From Streptomyces sp. SAT1 (lineage in GTDB: Bacteria; Actinomycetota; Actinomycetes; Streptomycetales; Streptomycetaceae), in NCBI RefSeq assembly GCF_001654495.1, contig NZ_CP015849.1, positions 1,936,501-2,000,500 on the forward strand: a stretch of 64,000 nt of DNA, in the 5' to 3' direction. Made by a program: the position numbers and the translations under genes. Below the pieces are notes generated by a model that worked only from the letters and a program-made list of their open reading frames with translations, ran no database searches and was not told the DNA's origin. This document shows positions 41,480 through 50,619 of the stretch, piece by piece (the stretch's first letter is position 1; every line of letters starts with the position of its first letter).

Positions 41480-41666
41480 GGACCGTCGTTCCCACGCGTC
41501 ACGGGCCTCGGGGCGGGGCCGTCCCGGGTCCGGCCGGGTCCAGGTGCGCAGGGTCCGAGCGCCGGGTCGGCGGGTGTGCTGCTCCGCTGCCCATCTTGCC
41601 TCCTGTACGGCTCCCCCGTAATGGCCGAAAGCCCTTCCGGCGTGAGCGACACCACTCCCTCTTAAT

Positions 41667-41696
41667 TTGCATCTCAGATGCAAGTTTTCATACCGT
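41667..41696 (+). promoter_or_regulatory. NsrR operator and promoter of hmp
   Basis: TTGCATCT-C-AGATGCAA at 41667-41683 is a perfect 8-bp inverted repeat with one central base, the layout of NsrR sites. It overlaps a TTGCAT -35; TACCGT at 41691-41696 is the -10 at 18 bases. Repression released by NO is the expected control. The regulator gene follows hmp. Confidence 0.75.
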
Positions 41697-41801
41697 CGAG
41701 GCAGTCGAGCGATCGAACTTGCGAGCGATCCGAGCAGTCCGAGTGATCCGAGCAGTCCGAGCGGTCCGGTCGATCCTTCGTCGAGCCTTCGAGGAGACAC
41801 G

Positions 41802-42992
41802 ATGCTGTCCGAGCAGTCAGCAGCCACCGTCCGCGCCACCCTCCCCGCCGTGGGCGCGGCCATCGGCGAGATCACCGAGCGCTTCTACGCCCGGCTGTTC
41901 GACGCCCACCCGGAACTGCTGCGCGACCTGTTCAACCGCGGCAACCAGGCGTCCGGCGCGCAGAAGCAGGCACTCGCCGGCTCCATCGCCGCCTTCGCCA
42001 CCCACCTGGTGGACCACCCGGACCAGCGCCCCGACCTGATGCTGCACCGCATCGCCCACAAGCACGCCTCGCTGGGCATCACCCCCGAGCAGTACCCGAT
42101 CGTCCACGAGCACCTGTTCGCCGCCATCGCCGAGATCCTCGGCGAGGCCGTCACCCCCGAGGTCGCCGCCGCCTGGACCGAGGTCTACTGGCTGATGGCG
42201 AACGCCCTCATGGCCATCGAGAAGCGGCTGTACGAGCAGAGCGAGCAGACCGGCTGGCGCGACTGGACGGTCGTCGGGCGCGTCGAGGAGACCGCCGACG
42301 TCGTCACCTTCCGGCTGCGCCCCGCCGACGGCGGCCCGGTGCCCGGCTACCGCGCCGGCCAGTACGTCTCGGTCGCCGTCCGCCTCGCGGACGGCGCCCG
42401 GCAGATCCGCCAGTACAGCCTGACCGCGGCCCCCGGCTCGCCGGAGCGGCAGTTCGCCGTCAAGCGGGTGAGCGGCGGCGCCGCGACCCCCGACGGCGAG
42501 GTCTCCCACCACCTGCACGCGCACGTCCGCGAGGGTGACGTCCTCCAGCTGTCCGCCCCCTACGGCGACCTGGTCGTCGAGGACACCGGCGCGCCGCTGC
42601 TGCTCGCCTCCGCGGGCATCGGCGTCACCCCGGTGATCGCCATGCTGGAGCAGCTCGCGCTCGACGGCCACGCCGCCCCCGTGACCGTGGTGCACGCCGA
42701 CCGCTCCCCCGCCGCGCACGCGCTGCGCGCCGACCACGAGGCGTACGCGGCCAAGCTGGCGGACGGTCGGACGGTCTTCTTCTACGAGGAGGGTGCCGAG
42801 GGCGCCGCGCGGTCCGGTCTGGCCGACCTCACCGGCGTCGACGTCCCGGCCGGTACGCGCGCCTACCTGTGCGGGCCGCTGCCGTTCATGCGGGCGGTGC
42901 GCGAGCAGCTCCTCGCCCGGGGCGTGGCCCCGGCCGACATCCACTACGAGGTCTTCGGGCCCGACCTGTGGCTGGCGGAGGGCGCGGCCTGA
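41802..42992 (+). CDS. hmp: flavohemoglobin, nitric oxide dioxygenase
   Basis: Oxidises NO to nitrate with O2 and NAD(P)H in the cytoplasm. The 396 residues comprise a globin domain (1-135) with the proximal His in LHRIAHKHASLG and the distal Tyr/Gln region near ITERFYARLF. The FAD domain has RQYSL, and the NAD domain has GIGVTPVIAML and CGPLPFM. GAGGAG lies five bases before the ATG. It is probably under NsrR control through the operator at 41667. The convergent nsrR gene lies 159 bases downstream. Confidence 0.95.
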   Translation: MLSEQSAATVRATLPAVGAAIGEITERFYARLFDAHPELLRDLFNRGNQASGAQKQALAGSIAAFATHLVDHPDQRPDLMLHRIAHKHASLGITPEQYPIVHEHLFAAIAEILGEAVTPEVAAAWTEVYWLMANALMAIEKRLYEQSEQTGWRDWTVVGRVEETADVVTFRLRPADGGPVPGYRAGQYVSVAVRLADGARQIRQYSLTAAPGSPERQFAVKRVSGGAATPDGEVSHHLHAHVREGDVLQLSAPYGDLVVEDTGAPLLLASAGIGVTPVIAMLEQLALDGHAAPVTVVHADRSPAAHALRADHEAYAAKLADGRTVFFYEEGAEGAARSGLADLTGVDVPAGTRAYLCGPLPFMRAVREQLLARGVAPADIHYEVFGPDLWLAEGAA

Positions 42993-43031
42993 GCGACGTG
43001 GTTCCTGGGCCCGGCCCGGTGTGAGAGGCGC

Positions 43032-43068
43032 CGGCCGGAGGCGGTTCCCCCGACCGTCTCCGGCCGGT
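43032..43068 (+). terminator. hmp terminator
   Basis: A 14-bp stem with one G-T pair (43032-43045 with 43055-43068), 9-base loop and a short T-run after it. Confidence 0.75.
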
Positions 43069-43103
43069 TTCCGCGTTCCGGCGCCCGTCCCCGAAGGGTC
43101 CGC

Positions 43104-43153
43104 GGTTCCCGTACGGTCCACAGTCCCTGTACGGTCGCGGTCCCCGTACGGTC
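43104..43153. repeat. GTACGGTC short direct repeats
   Basis: Three copies of CCCGTACGGTC or CTGTACGGTC within about 50 bases, just before the nsrR stop. Confidence 0.55.
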
Positions 43154-43601
43154 AGGTGCCGTCCGGCCGCCGCGCGGTCGGCAGGCCCAGCAGCAGCGGG
43201 CCCGTCGGGGAGGCGACCATGTCGGCGACGGTGAGCGGGTCGAGTGCGGCGTAGAACGCCTCCTGGGCCCGGCGCAGGGCGCCGCGCAGGCGGCAGTCGG
43301 AGTTCAGCGGGCAGGGGTTCGCGCCCTCGCAGTCGGCGACGTCGCCCTCGCCCTCCAGGGCGCGCACGATCGCGCCGACCGACGCGCCGCGGCCCGCCTC
43401 GGTGAGGGTCAGGCCGCCGCCCCGGCCGCGGCGGGCGGCGAGCAGGCCCCGGTGCTGGAGTTCGGCGACGACCTTCGCGGCGTGCGTGTACGGCACGCCC
43501 ATGTCCGCCGCGACCTCCCTGGTCGTGGGGCTCGACCCGCCCGCGACGGCGAGCCTCATCAGGACGCGCAGCGCCATGTCGGTGGAGCGCAGCAGCCGCA
43601 T
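43152..43601 (-). CDS. nsrR: Rrf2 family NO-sensing repressor NsrR
   Basis: A 149-residue Rrf2 regulator. The winged helix near residues 1-65 has MRLLRSTDMALRVLMRLA and TREVAADMGVPYTHAAKVV. The Fe-S cluster cysteines Cys91, Cys97 and Cys103 (C-x5-C-x5-C) are all present, as in S. coelicolor NsrR, which holds a [4Fe-4S] cluster destroyed by NO. It is convergent with hmp and likely represses it. Its own upstream region (43605-43640) has a weak partial match to the hmp operator, so self-control is possible but not clear. Confidence 0.92.
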   Translation of the reverse strand: MRLLRSTDMALRVLMRLAVAGGSSPTTREVAADMGVPYTHAAKVVAELQHRGLLAARRGRGGGLTLTEAGRGASVGAIVRALEGEGDVADCEGANPCPLNSDCRLRGALRRAQEAFYAALDPLTVADMVASPTGPLLLGLPTARRPDGT

Positions 43602-43858
43602 GCCGCCAGCCTAAATAATGCGCATCTGCCATTCAACTTATCCGCACAGCCGCACAGCCGTATTCCCATACCCGCGTCTGGCGCTTCCCGCTCTCCCCTC
43701 CGCACGCCCTCCCCCACTACGATCAGCGCGCACTCGCACCGCGCCCCACCGGCCGGGCCCCGCCGCCCGGCCCCACGGCACCCCTGCCATGCCGCCCGCC
43801 CCACCCGTCCCACCCGAACGCCCCGTCCCCATCCGACCGTGACACGAAGGACTTCCCC

Positions 43859-44593
43859 ATGGGCTCCGCGAAGAAGCCGGACAGCACCGCCACCGGGCAG
43901 CGCAAGGCGCGCATCGAGGAGATGCGCCGTGCCGACCGGTCCCGGGAGCGCCGCAACCGGCTTCTGGTGATCGCGGCGAGCGTGGTCGTCGTCGTGGGTC
44001 TGGCCGTCGGCGGCGTGGTGCTGGTCCAGTCGCGGTCCGACGACGGCACCCCGGTCGCGCAGGAGAGCGCGTCCGGGTCGGCGCCGAGCGGCATGGACGG
44101 CAAGAACGGCAACGACAAGAAGGGCAAGGGCACTTCCGGCCACTTCGAGACGGGCAAGGACGGGGTGCGGACCTGGAAGGGCACGCTGGGCCGTACGCAC
44201 ACCACGGACCCCGTGACGTATCCGATGGAGCCCCCGGTCGGCGGTGACCACAACCCGGTCTGGCAGAACTGCAACGGCGACGTCTACACCGCCCCGCTGA
44301 AGAACGAGCACGCCGTGCACGCGCTGGAGCACGGCGCGGTCTGGGTGACGTACAACGCCAAGGCGCCCAAGGCCGACGTGGACGCGCTCGCGGCGAAGGT
44401 GCGCAGGACGCCGTACTCGCTGATGAGCCCGGTGGCCGACCAGAAGGACCCGATCATGCTGTCGGCGTGGGCGCACCAGCGCACGGTGACGGGCGCGGCC
44501 GACCCGAACGTGGACGCGTTCTTCGCCCGGTTCGTCCAGGGTCCCCAGACGCCGGAGCCGGGGGCCGCCTGCACGGGCGGGGTGGACCGGTGA
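43859..44593 (+). CDS. DUF3105 family membrane-anchored protein
   Basis: A 244-residue protein. A basic N-terminus (RKARIEEMRRADRSRERRNR) precedes one membrane helix near 40-60, then a low-complexity Gly/Lys/Asp stretch and the extracytoplasmic DUF3105 domain. That domain has the conserved YPMEPPVGGDHNPVWQNC and HALEHGAVWVTY, with His/Cys candidates for metal binding. The stop overlaps the start of the DUF305 gene by four bases, so the pair is coupled. Function is unknown; the pair is often found together in actinobacteria. The ATG has GAAGGA upstream. Confidence 0.85.
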   Translation: MGSAKKPDSTATGQRKARIEEMRRADRSRERRNRLLVIAASVVVVVGLAVGGVVLVQSRSDDGTPVAQESASGSAPSGMDGKNGNDKKGKGTSGHFETGKDGVRTWKGTLGRTHTTDPVTYPMEPPVGGDHNPVWQNCNGDVYTAPLKNEHAVHALEHGAVWVTYNAKAPKADVDALAAKVRRTPYSLMSPVADQKDPIMLSAWAHQRTVTGAADPNVDAFFARFVQGPQTPEPGAACTGGVDR

Positions 44594-45282
44594 GGGTCGC
44601 CGGGCTGGTCGCGGGCGCCGTGGCCACGGCCGTGATCGCCGTCGGCGCGATCGGCTACGCGGTCGCGGAGGGCGGCGGCCCGGCGGACGGTGCTCCGGCG
44701 GCGGGCGCCACGGCCCCGGCCCCGACGGTGCCGGCCGCCGGTTCGGCGGACGCCGGTTTCGCCCGGGACATGGCGGTCCACCACCAGCAGGCCGTCGAGA
44801 TGTCGTACATCGTGCGCGACCGCACGAGCGACCCGGAGGTGCGGCGGCTCGCCTACGACATCGCGCAGACCCAGGCCAACCAGCGCGGCATGCTGTTGGG
44901 CTGGCTCGATCTGTGGGGGCTGCCGAAGGTGTCGGCGGGACCGCCGATGGCGTGGATGGGGATGGGGACGGGCGGCGCGACGCCCGGGGCGCCGAACGCG
45001 GACGGCACGGACGGCACGGACGGCGCGCTGATGCCGGGGATGGCCACCGACGCGCAGCTGAAGGAGCTGGGCCGGCTGCGCGGACGCGCGGCGGAGGTGC
45101 TGTATCTGCGGTTGATGACGGCGCATCACCGCGGCGGCATCCACATGGCGCAGGCGTGTGCCGCCGCCTGTGCGGTGGGGGCGGAGAAGCGGCTGGCGCA
45201 GGGCATGGTCGACGCGCAGCAGTCGGAGATCGACCTGATGGCGGACATGCTCGAAAAGCGTGGTGCGGCGACCGGTTCGTGA
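44590..45282 (+). CDS. DUF305 family exported protein
   Basis: A 230-residue protein with an N-terminal membrane anchor or uncleaved signal (about 3-26) and two ferritin-like helical DUF305 units. The first contains DMAVHHQQAVEMSYIVRDR, the second LRLMTAHHRGGIHMAQACAAAC. The paired HH-(x)-M motifs are the usual putative metal (copper) ligands. A Met/Gly/Pro loop with GWMGMGTGG lies between them. GTG start overlaps the upstream stop (GTGA). Probable metal-handling role outside the membrane together with the DUF3105 protein; inferred from motifs. Confidence 0.85.
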   Translation: MRVAGLVAGAVATAVIAVGAIGYAVAEGGGPADGAPAAGATAPAPTVPAAGSADAGFARDMAVHHQQAVEMSYIVRDRTSDPEVRRLAYDIAQTQANQRGMLLGWLDLWGLPKVSAGPPMAWMGMGTGGATPGAPNADGTDGTDGALMPGMATDAQLKELGRLRGRAAEVLYLRLMTAHHRGGIHMAQACAAACAVGAEKRLAQGMVDAQQSEIDLMADMLEKRGAATGS

Positions 45283-45495
45283 GGTCCGGCGACCGGAAAC
45301 CGGGGAACGAAGACCGCAATTCGTGCGCTATACACCGGTCCTGACGGTTCCTTGGGTTTCTCTTGGCCTGCGCATTCCCCTGGCATGCACGGTTCATCGG
45401 GAAGAGTGGCACTCGATCGTGTGATCCATTCAGGGGCCACACCGCCGCGGTCGTCATGCCGGGTCACGCGAGGTCCGACCACTCATTGCGTTACA

Positions 45496-45511
45496 TGCGA
45501 TCCGCATCGCA
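45496..45511. promoter_or_regulatory. inverted repeat upstream of the S53 peptidase
   Basis: TGCGAT-CCGC-ATCGCA, 6-bp arms, 10 bases before the ATG at 45521. It could be an operator or an mRNA hairpin at the start site. Weak evidence. Confidence 0.3.
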
Positions 45512-45520
45512 GGGGGTTAT

Positions 45521-47464
45521 ATGAGATCGAACCGCGCCACCGTGCGGGCCGGAGTGAGCCTGGCAGCGACACTGCCGATGGTCGCCGGCGCGCTGGTGCT
45601 CGGCATACCCGCGGCGCACGCCGCGGGCCACTCGGGCCGCCAGGCCGTCACGGGCACCAAGCCCGCGTGGGCGACGGCCAAGGCGGACAAGGGTGCCACC
45701 GCCGACAGCGCCCAGGTCACCGCCCGGGTGTATCTGGCCGGCCGCGACGCGGCGGGCCTGGCCGCCTACGCCAAGGCGGTCGCCGACCCGTCCTCGCCGT
45801 CCTACGGCAAGTACCTGAGCGCCGATCAGGCGCAGACGCGCTTCGGCGCGACGAAGGCCCAGGTGGCCGCCGTCACGTCGTGGCTGAAGTCGACGGGTCT
45901 GAAGGTCACGTCCGTCACGCCGCACTACGTCGCCGTCTCCGGTGACGTCGCCGCCGCGGAGAAGGCGTTCGGCACCCAGCTGCACAACTTCGCCAAGGGC
46001 GCGAAGACCTACCGCGCCCCCGCCCAGCAGGCGTCGGTGCCGCAGGAGCTGCGGGACGCCGTCCTGACCGTCACGGGCCTGGACAACGCCCCGCACAAGT
46101 CCGACCACAAGGACCAGCTGCCGCCGCCGGACGCGGTCTTCAAGAACGCCGGGCCGTTCTCCACGTACTACGGCTCGAAGACCGCGAAGACGCTGCCGTC
46201 CGCGTACGGCCAGAAGGTCCCGTACGCCGTCAAGGGCTACACGGGCAAGCAGCTGCGCGCGGCCTACGGCGCGGGCAAGTACACCGGCAAGGGCGTCCGG
46301 GTCGCCATCACCGACGCCTACGCCTCGCCGACCATCGCCTTCGACGCGGCCATGTACGCGAAGAAGAACGGCGACAAGCCGTGGAAGACCGGCCAGCTGC
46401 ACCAGTCGCTGCCGGCCCAGTACACGCGCACCGAGGAGTGCAAGGCGTCCGGCTGGTACGGCGAGGAGACCCTGGACGTCGAGGCCGTGCACGCGGTCGC
46501 GCCGGACGCGGACGTCACCTACGTCGGTGCCGCCTCCTGCTACGACGACGACCTGCTGGACTCGCTGAGCAAGGTCGTCGACAACCACCTGGCCGACATC
46601 GTCTCCAACTCCTGGGGCGACATCGAGGCCAACCAGACGCCCGACCTGGCCGCCGCCTACGACCAGGTGTTCCAGTTCGGCGCGGTGGAGGGCATCGGCT
46701 TCTACTTCTCCTCCGGTGACAACGGCGACGAGGTCGCCAACACCGGTACGAAGCAGGTCGACACCCCGGCCAACTCGGCGTGGGTGACCGCCGTCGGCGG
46801 CACCTCGCTGGCCGTCGGCAAGGGGAACAAGTACCTCTGGGAGACCGGCTGGGGCACCGACAAGGCCAACCTGTCGGCCGACGGCAAGAGCTGGGACGGC
46901 TTCCCCGGCGCCTACACCTCGGGCGCGGGCGGCGGCACCAGCAAGACCGTGGCACAGCCGTACTACCAGAAGGGCGTCGTCCCGAACGCGCTGGCCACGG
47001 CGAACAACGCCGCCGGCAACCGCGTCGTCCCGGACATCGCGGCCATCGCCGACCCGAACACCGGCTTCCTGGTCGGCCAGACCCAGTCCTTCCCCGACGG
47101 GTCGCAGCAGTACGCCGAGTACCGGATCGGCGGCACCTCGCTGGCCGCGCCGGTGATCGCGGGCGTGCAGGCCCTCGCCCAGCAGGCGAACGGCGGCAGG
47201 GCGATCGGGTTCGCCAACCCGGCGATCTACTCGCAGTACGGCACGAAGGTGTACCACGACGTCGTGGACAAGCCGACCGGCAAGGACCTCGCGGTCGCGC
47301 GCGTCGACTTCGTCAACGGCATCGACGCCACCGGCGGCCTGAGCGTCTCGCTGCGCAGCCTCGGCAAGGACAGCTCGCTCAAGGCGGTCAAGGGCTACGA
47401 CGACGTCACCGGCGTCGGCTCGCCCGCGAAGGGTTACGTCGACTCCTACCGTCGCCGTCACTGA
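45521..47464 (+). CDS. secreted S53 family peptidase (sedolisin/kumamolisin type)
   Basis: A 647-residue secreted serine-carboxyl peptidase active at low pH. Signal peptide 1-36 ends AAHAAG. A pro-kumamolisin activation domain follows to about residue 200, then the catalytic domain with Glu315 and Asp319 in YGEETLDVEAVH, the oxyanion Asp in SNSWGD, and nucleophile Ser540 in IGGTSLAAP. The C-terminal part has Asp-rich DFVNGIDATGG near the calcium site. All catalytic residues are present. GGGGG lies upstream of the ATG. It is probably monocistronic, used for degrading extracellular protein. Confidence 0.93.
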   Translation: MRSNRATVRAGVSLAATLPMVAGALVLGIPAAHAAGHSGRQAVTGTKPAWATAKADKGATADSAQVTARVYLAGRDAAGLAAYAKAVADPSSPSYGKYLSADQAQTRFGATKAQVAAVTSWLKSTGLKVTSVTPHYVAVSGDVAAAEKAFGTQLHNFAKGAKTYRAPAQQASVPQELRDAVLTVTGLDNAPHKSDHKDQLPPPDAVFKNAGPFSTYYGSKTAKTLPSAYGQKVPYAVKGYTGKQLRAAYGAGKYTGKGVRVAITDAYASPTIAFDAAMYAKKNGDKPWKTGQLHQSLPAQYTRTEECKASGWYGEETLDVEAVHAVAPDADVTYVGAASCYDDDLLDSLSKVVDNHLADIVSNSWGDIEANQTPDLAAAYDQVFQFGAVEGIGFYFSSGDNGDEVANTGTKQVDTPANSAWVTAVGGTSLAVGKGNKYLWETGWGTDKANLSADGKSWDGFPGAYTSGAGGGTSKTVAQPYYQKGVVPNALATANNAAGNRVVPDIAAIADPNTGFLVGQTQSFPDGSQQYAEYRIGGTSLAAPVIAGVQALAQQANGGRAIGFANPAIYSQYGTKVYHDVVDKPTGKDLAVARVDFVNGIDATGGLSVSLRSLGKDSSLKAVKGYDDVTGVGSPAKGYVDSYRRRH

Positions 47465-47599
47465 CCCGTATCCGCACCGCGGCGCGCCCGTCCCCCGGCT
47501 TCCGGGGGGCGGGCGCCCGTGCGTGCGCCCGCCCCCGCGCCGCCTTCGGCGTGGGGCGGCCCACACCCGCCCGTCCCCCCATCGCGTCGCTCTGACGAT

Positions 47600-47605
47600 T
47601 ACACT
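47600..47605 (+). promoter_or_regulatory. -10 element of a candidate leaderless nadE promoter
   Basis: TACACT lies seven bases before the GTG at 47613, which has no ribosome site. Good fit to a leaderless start. Confidence 0.45.
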
Positions 47606-47612
47606 GGCGGAC

Positions 47613-49373
47613 GTGCCTCAACTACGTCTCGCCCTGAATCAGATCGACTCGCGCGTCGGCGACCTCGCCGCGAACTCCGAGGCGGTCGTCCGCTGGACCC
47701 GGCACTCCGCCGAGCAGGGAGCGCATCTCGTGGCGTTCCCCGAGATGGTGCTGACCGGGTATCCCGTCGAGGACCTGGCGCTCAGGTCGTCCTTCGTGGA
47801 GGCGTCCCGGGCCGCGCTGCGCGCCCTCGCCGCCCGGCTCGCCGAGGAGGGCCTCGGGGAGCTGCCGGTCGTCGTCGGCTATCTCGACCGCTGCGAGACC
47901 GCCCAGCCGAAGTACGGCATGCCGGCCGGCGCGCCGCAGAACGCGGCGGCGGTGCTGCACCGCGGCGAGGTGGTGCTGGCCTTCGCCAAGCACCACCTGC
48001 CGAACTACGGCGTCTTCGACGAGTTCCGCTACTTCGTGCCCGGCGACACCATGCCCGTCCTGCGGGTGCACGGCGTCGACGTGGCGCTCGCCATCTGCGA
48101 GGACCTGTGGCAGGACGGCGGGCGCGTCCCGGCCGCCCGCACCGCGCGCGCGGGCCTGCTGCTGTCCGTGAACGCCTCCCCCTACGAGCGGGAGAAGGAC
48201 GACACCCGCCTGGAGCTGGTGCGCAAGCGGGCCCAGGAGGCCGGCTGCACCACCGCGTACCTGGCCATGACCGGCGGACAGGACGAGCTGGTCTTCGACG
48301 GCGACTCCATCGTGGTCGGCGCGGACGGCGAGGTGATCGCGCGGGCGCCGCAGTTCACCGAGGGCTGTGTGGTGCTGGACCTGGAGCTGCCCGCGGTGGC
48401 GGCCGACGCGGTCGCCGACGGGCAGCGGGTGGACGACGGGCTGCGCGTGGAGCGGGTGGTGCTGTCCGAGGAGCCGCTGCCCGCGTACGAGCCGCGGTTC
48501 ACCGGCGGCTACACCGAGCGGCTGGACGACGACGAGGAGGTCTACACGGCGCTCGTCACGGGCCTGCGGGCGTACGTCCGCAAGAACGGCTTCCGGTCCG
48601 TCCTCATCGGCCTGTCCGGCGGCATCGACTCGGCGCTGGTCGCGGCGATCGCCTGCGACGCCGTGGGCGCGGAGAACGTGTACGGGATCTCGATGCCGTC
48701 CAAGTACTCCTCCGAGCACTCCAGGGGCGACGCGGCCGAGCTGGCCCGGCGCACCGGGCTGCACTTCCGCACGGTGTCGATCGCCCCCATGTTCGACGCG
48801 TACATGGGCTCGCTGGGGCTGACCGGGCTGGCCGAGGAGAACCTCCAGTCCCGGCTGCGCGGCACCCTGCTGATGGCGGTCTCCAACCAGGAGGGCCACA
48901 TCGTCCTCGCCCCCGGCAACAAGTCGGAGCTGGCGGTGGGCTACTCGACGCTGTACGGCGACTCGGTGGGCGCGTACGGCCCGATCAAGGACGTGTACAA
49001 GACGTCGGTGTTCCGGCTGGCCGAGTGGCGCAACCGGGCCGCCGCCGAGCGCGGCCAGACCCCGCCGATCCCGGAGAACTCGATCAGCAAGCCGCCGAGC
49101 GCGGAGCTGCGCCCCGGGCAGGTCGACACGGACTCGCTGCCGGACTACCCGGTGCTGGACGCGATCCTGGAGCTGTACGTGGACCGGGACAGGGGCGGCG
49201 ACGAGATCGTCGCGGCGGGCTACGACCGCGAGCTGGTCGTGAAGACGCTGACGATGGTCGACCGGGCCGAGTACAAGCGGCGCCAGTACCCGCCGGGCAC
49301 CAAGATCTCCGCCAAGGGCTTCGGCAAGGACCGCAGGCTGCCGATCACCGACGGCTGGCGCGAGCGGGCGTAG
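47613..49373 (+). CDS. nadE: glutamine-dependent NAD+ synthetase
   Basis: A 586-residue enzyme that makes NAD+ from deamido-NAD+, ATP and glutamine. The N-terminal nitrilase-type glutaminase (1-270) has the Glu in AFPEMVLTGYP, the Lys in FAKHHLPNY and nucleophile Cys162 in AICEDLW. The C-terminal synthetase has the PP-loop motif SGGIDSAL at about 335-342 and the family's NKSELAVGYSTLYGD. The GTG start is supported by TACACT seven bases before it. The last codons are followed by a partial copy of the same sequence past the stop. The next gene, panB, is convergent beyond a terminator. Confidence 0.96.
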   Translation: MPQLRLALNQIDSRVGDLAANSEAVVRWTRHSAEQGAHLVAFPEMVLTGYPVEDLALRSSFVEASRAALRALAARLAEEGLGELPVVVGYLDRCETAQPKYGMPAGAPQNAAAVLHRGEVVLAFAKHHLPNYGVFDEFRYFVPGDTMPVLRVHGVDVALAICEDLWQDGGRVPAARTARAGLLLSVNASPYEREKDDTRLELVRKRAQEAGCTTAYLAMTGGQDELVFDGDSIVVGADGEVIARAPQFTEGCVVLDLELPAVAADAVADGQRVDDGLRVERVVLSEEPLPAYEPRFTGGYTERLDDDEEVYTALVTGLRAYVRKNGFRSVLIGLSGGIDSALVAAIACDAVGAENVYGISMPSKYSSEHSRGDAAELARRTGLHFRTVSIAPMFDAYMGSLGLTGLAEENLQSRLRGTLLMAVSNQEGHIVLAPGNKSELAVGYSTLYGDSVGAYGPIKDVYKTSVFRLAEWRNRAAAERGQTPPIPENSISKPPSAELRPGQVDTDSLPDYPVLDAILELYVDRDRGGDEIVAAGYDRELVVKTLTMVDRAEYKRRQYPPGTKISAKGFGKDRRLPITDGWRERA

Positions 49374-49410
49374 CGCCCGGCACGAGCAGGCGTAGCGCCC
49401 GGCGCGAACG
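49360..49410. repeat. imperfect duplication of the nadE 3' end
   Basis: About 23 bases around GAGCGGGCGTAGCGCCCGGC recur right after the nadE stop (GAGCAGGCGTAGCGCCCGGC), giving a second TAG. A small tandem duplication without clear effect. Confidence 0.6.
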
Positions 49411-49423
49411 GGGGCGCCACGGA

Positions 49424-49463
49424 GAACAGCCCCGCCGACGGGGGAAGATCGGCGGGGCTGTTC
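49424..49463. terminator. bidirectional terminator nadE/panB
   Basis: A perfect 15-bp stem (49424-49438 with 49449-49463) with a 10-base loop between the convergent genes. Confidence 0.85.
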
Positions 49464-49499
49464 CGGGTGTTTCCGCAGTGGTCCGGGTGGGCCGGCGGA

Positions 49500-50378
49500 T
49501 CAGTGGACGGAGTGCTCCTCCAGCGGGAACGCTCCGCCGATCACGTCCTCGGCGAAGGACCGCGCCGCGTCGCCCAGGACGCCGCGCAGGTCGGCGTACT
49601 TCTTGACGAACTTGGGCACCCGGCCGCCGGTCAGGCCGAGCATGTCCGTCCAGACCAGGACCTGGGCGTCCGTGTCGGGTCCGGCGCCGATGCCGACGGT
49701 CGGGATGTGCAGCACCCGCGTCACCTCGGCCGCCAGCTCCGCCGGGACCAGCTCCAGGACGACGGCGAAGGCGCCCGCGTCCTGGACGGCCTTGGCGTCG
49801 CGCAGCATCTGCTGGGCGGCCTCCTCGCCGCGGCCCTGGACGCGGTAGCCCATGGCGTTGACGGACTGCGGGGTCAGGCCGATGTGGGCCATGACCGGGA
49901 TGCCGGCCTCCACCAGCAGGCGGATCTGCTCGTGCGAGCGCTCGCCGCCCTCCAGCTTCACGGCGCCGACCCCCGCCTCCTTCACCAGGCGGGTGGCCGA
50001 GCGCAGCGCCTGCACCGGGCCCTCCTGGTAGGAGCCGAAGGGGAGGTCGCCGACGATCAGGGCGCGCCGGGTGCCGCGCACCACGGCGGCCGCCATCATG
50101 GCCATCTCGTCGAGGGTGACGGGCACGGTCGTCTCGTACCCGAGGTGGCAGTTGCCCGCCGAGTCGCCGACCAGCATCACGGGGATGCCGGCCTCGTCGA
50201 AGACGGAGGCGGTCATCGCGTCGTAGGCGGTGAGCATGGGCCACTTCTCGCCGCGCTCCTTGGCGAGGGCGAGGTCGCGGACGGTGATGCGGCGGGTGCC
50301 CTTTCCTCCGTACAGCGTCTTGGCACTGCCGTCGGAGGTGCTCTTCTGTGCAGGCTGGGCAGCCGGAAGCTGCGTCAT
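49500..50378 (-). CDS. panB: 3-methyl-2-oxobutanoate hydroxymethyltransferase
   Basis: First step of pantothenate (vitamin B5, coenzyme A) synthesis: transfers a hydroxymethyl group from 5,10-methylene-tetrahydrofolate to alpha-ketoisovalerate. The 292 residues form a TIM barrel. The magnesium and substrate residues are in [17 protein letters not shown] and VKLEGG. Catalytic Glu is in [35 protein letters not shown] is the family signature. The ATG at 50378 has GAAGGAG eight bases upstream; the open frame continues upstream without coding character. panC/panD are not nearby. Confidence 0.96.
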   Translation of the reverse strand: MTQLPAAQPAQKSTSDGSAKTLYGGKGTRRITVRDLALAKERGEKWPMLTAYDAMTASVFDEAGIPVMLVGDSAGNCHLGYETTVPVTLDEMAMMAAAVVRGTRRALIVGDLPFGSYQEGPVQALRSATRLVKEAGVGAVKLEGGERSHEQIRLLVEAGIPVMAHIGLTPQSVNAMGYRVQGRGEEAAQQMLRDAKAVQDAGAFAVVLELVPAELAAEVTRVLHIPTVGIGAGPDTDAQVLVWTDMLGLTGGRVPKFVKKYADLRGVLGDAARSFAEDVIGGAFPLEEHSVH

Positions 50379-50570
50379 TGCAACGGCTCCTTCAATCATC
50401 TCGAGGCGCCCTGACGGCGTCCCCGGACTCCCCACCATGGTGACACCTCCGCCCGCGGCGGGCCAGAGGGACCCCCGTGTGCCTCAAGTCTCGGTCCGCC
50501 GTGGGCCGGTGTGCGCTTCGAGCGGGCGCGGGATGGGCAAGGCGGGCGGTCGTAAGATCTGAGTAAAGGA

Positions 50571-50601
50571 TTTCCGATACGAGACGGTTCCGTATCGGAA
50601 A
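50571..50601 (+). promoter_or_regulatory. TetR-type operator before the DHA2 pump
   Basis: A perfect 11-bp inverted repeat, TTTCCGATACG (50571-50581) and CGTATCGGAAA (50591-50601), with a 9-base spacer, 18 bases before the ATG at 50620. The TetR gene downstream of the pump is the probable binder. Confidence 0.75.
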
Positions 50602-50619
50602 GGCCCTACGCTCGAGCCC

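Larger units (their letters stand above)
41372..41801. other. 430-base divergent control region of glnA2 and hmp
   Basis: Contains a candidate GlnR half-site pair for glnA2 (41464-41479), the palindrome and promoter of hmp (41667-41696) and imperfect GATCCGAGCAGTCCGAG-type repeats in the hmp leader (about 41726-41775). No gene is supported here. Confidence 0.55.

Noticed and set aside
41726..41775. Short CCGAGCAGT/GATCCGAG repeats in the hmp leader considered as a CRISPR or operator array
   Set aside because: Units are 8-10 bases, imperfect and contiguous without spacers; a simple slippage repeat is more likely.
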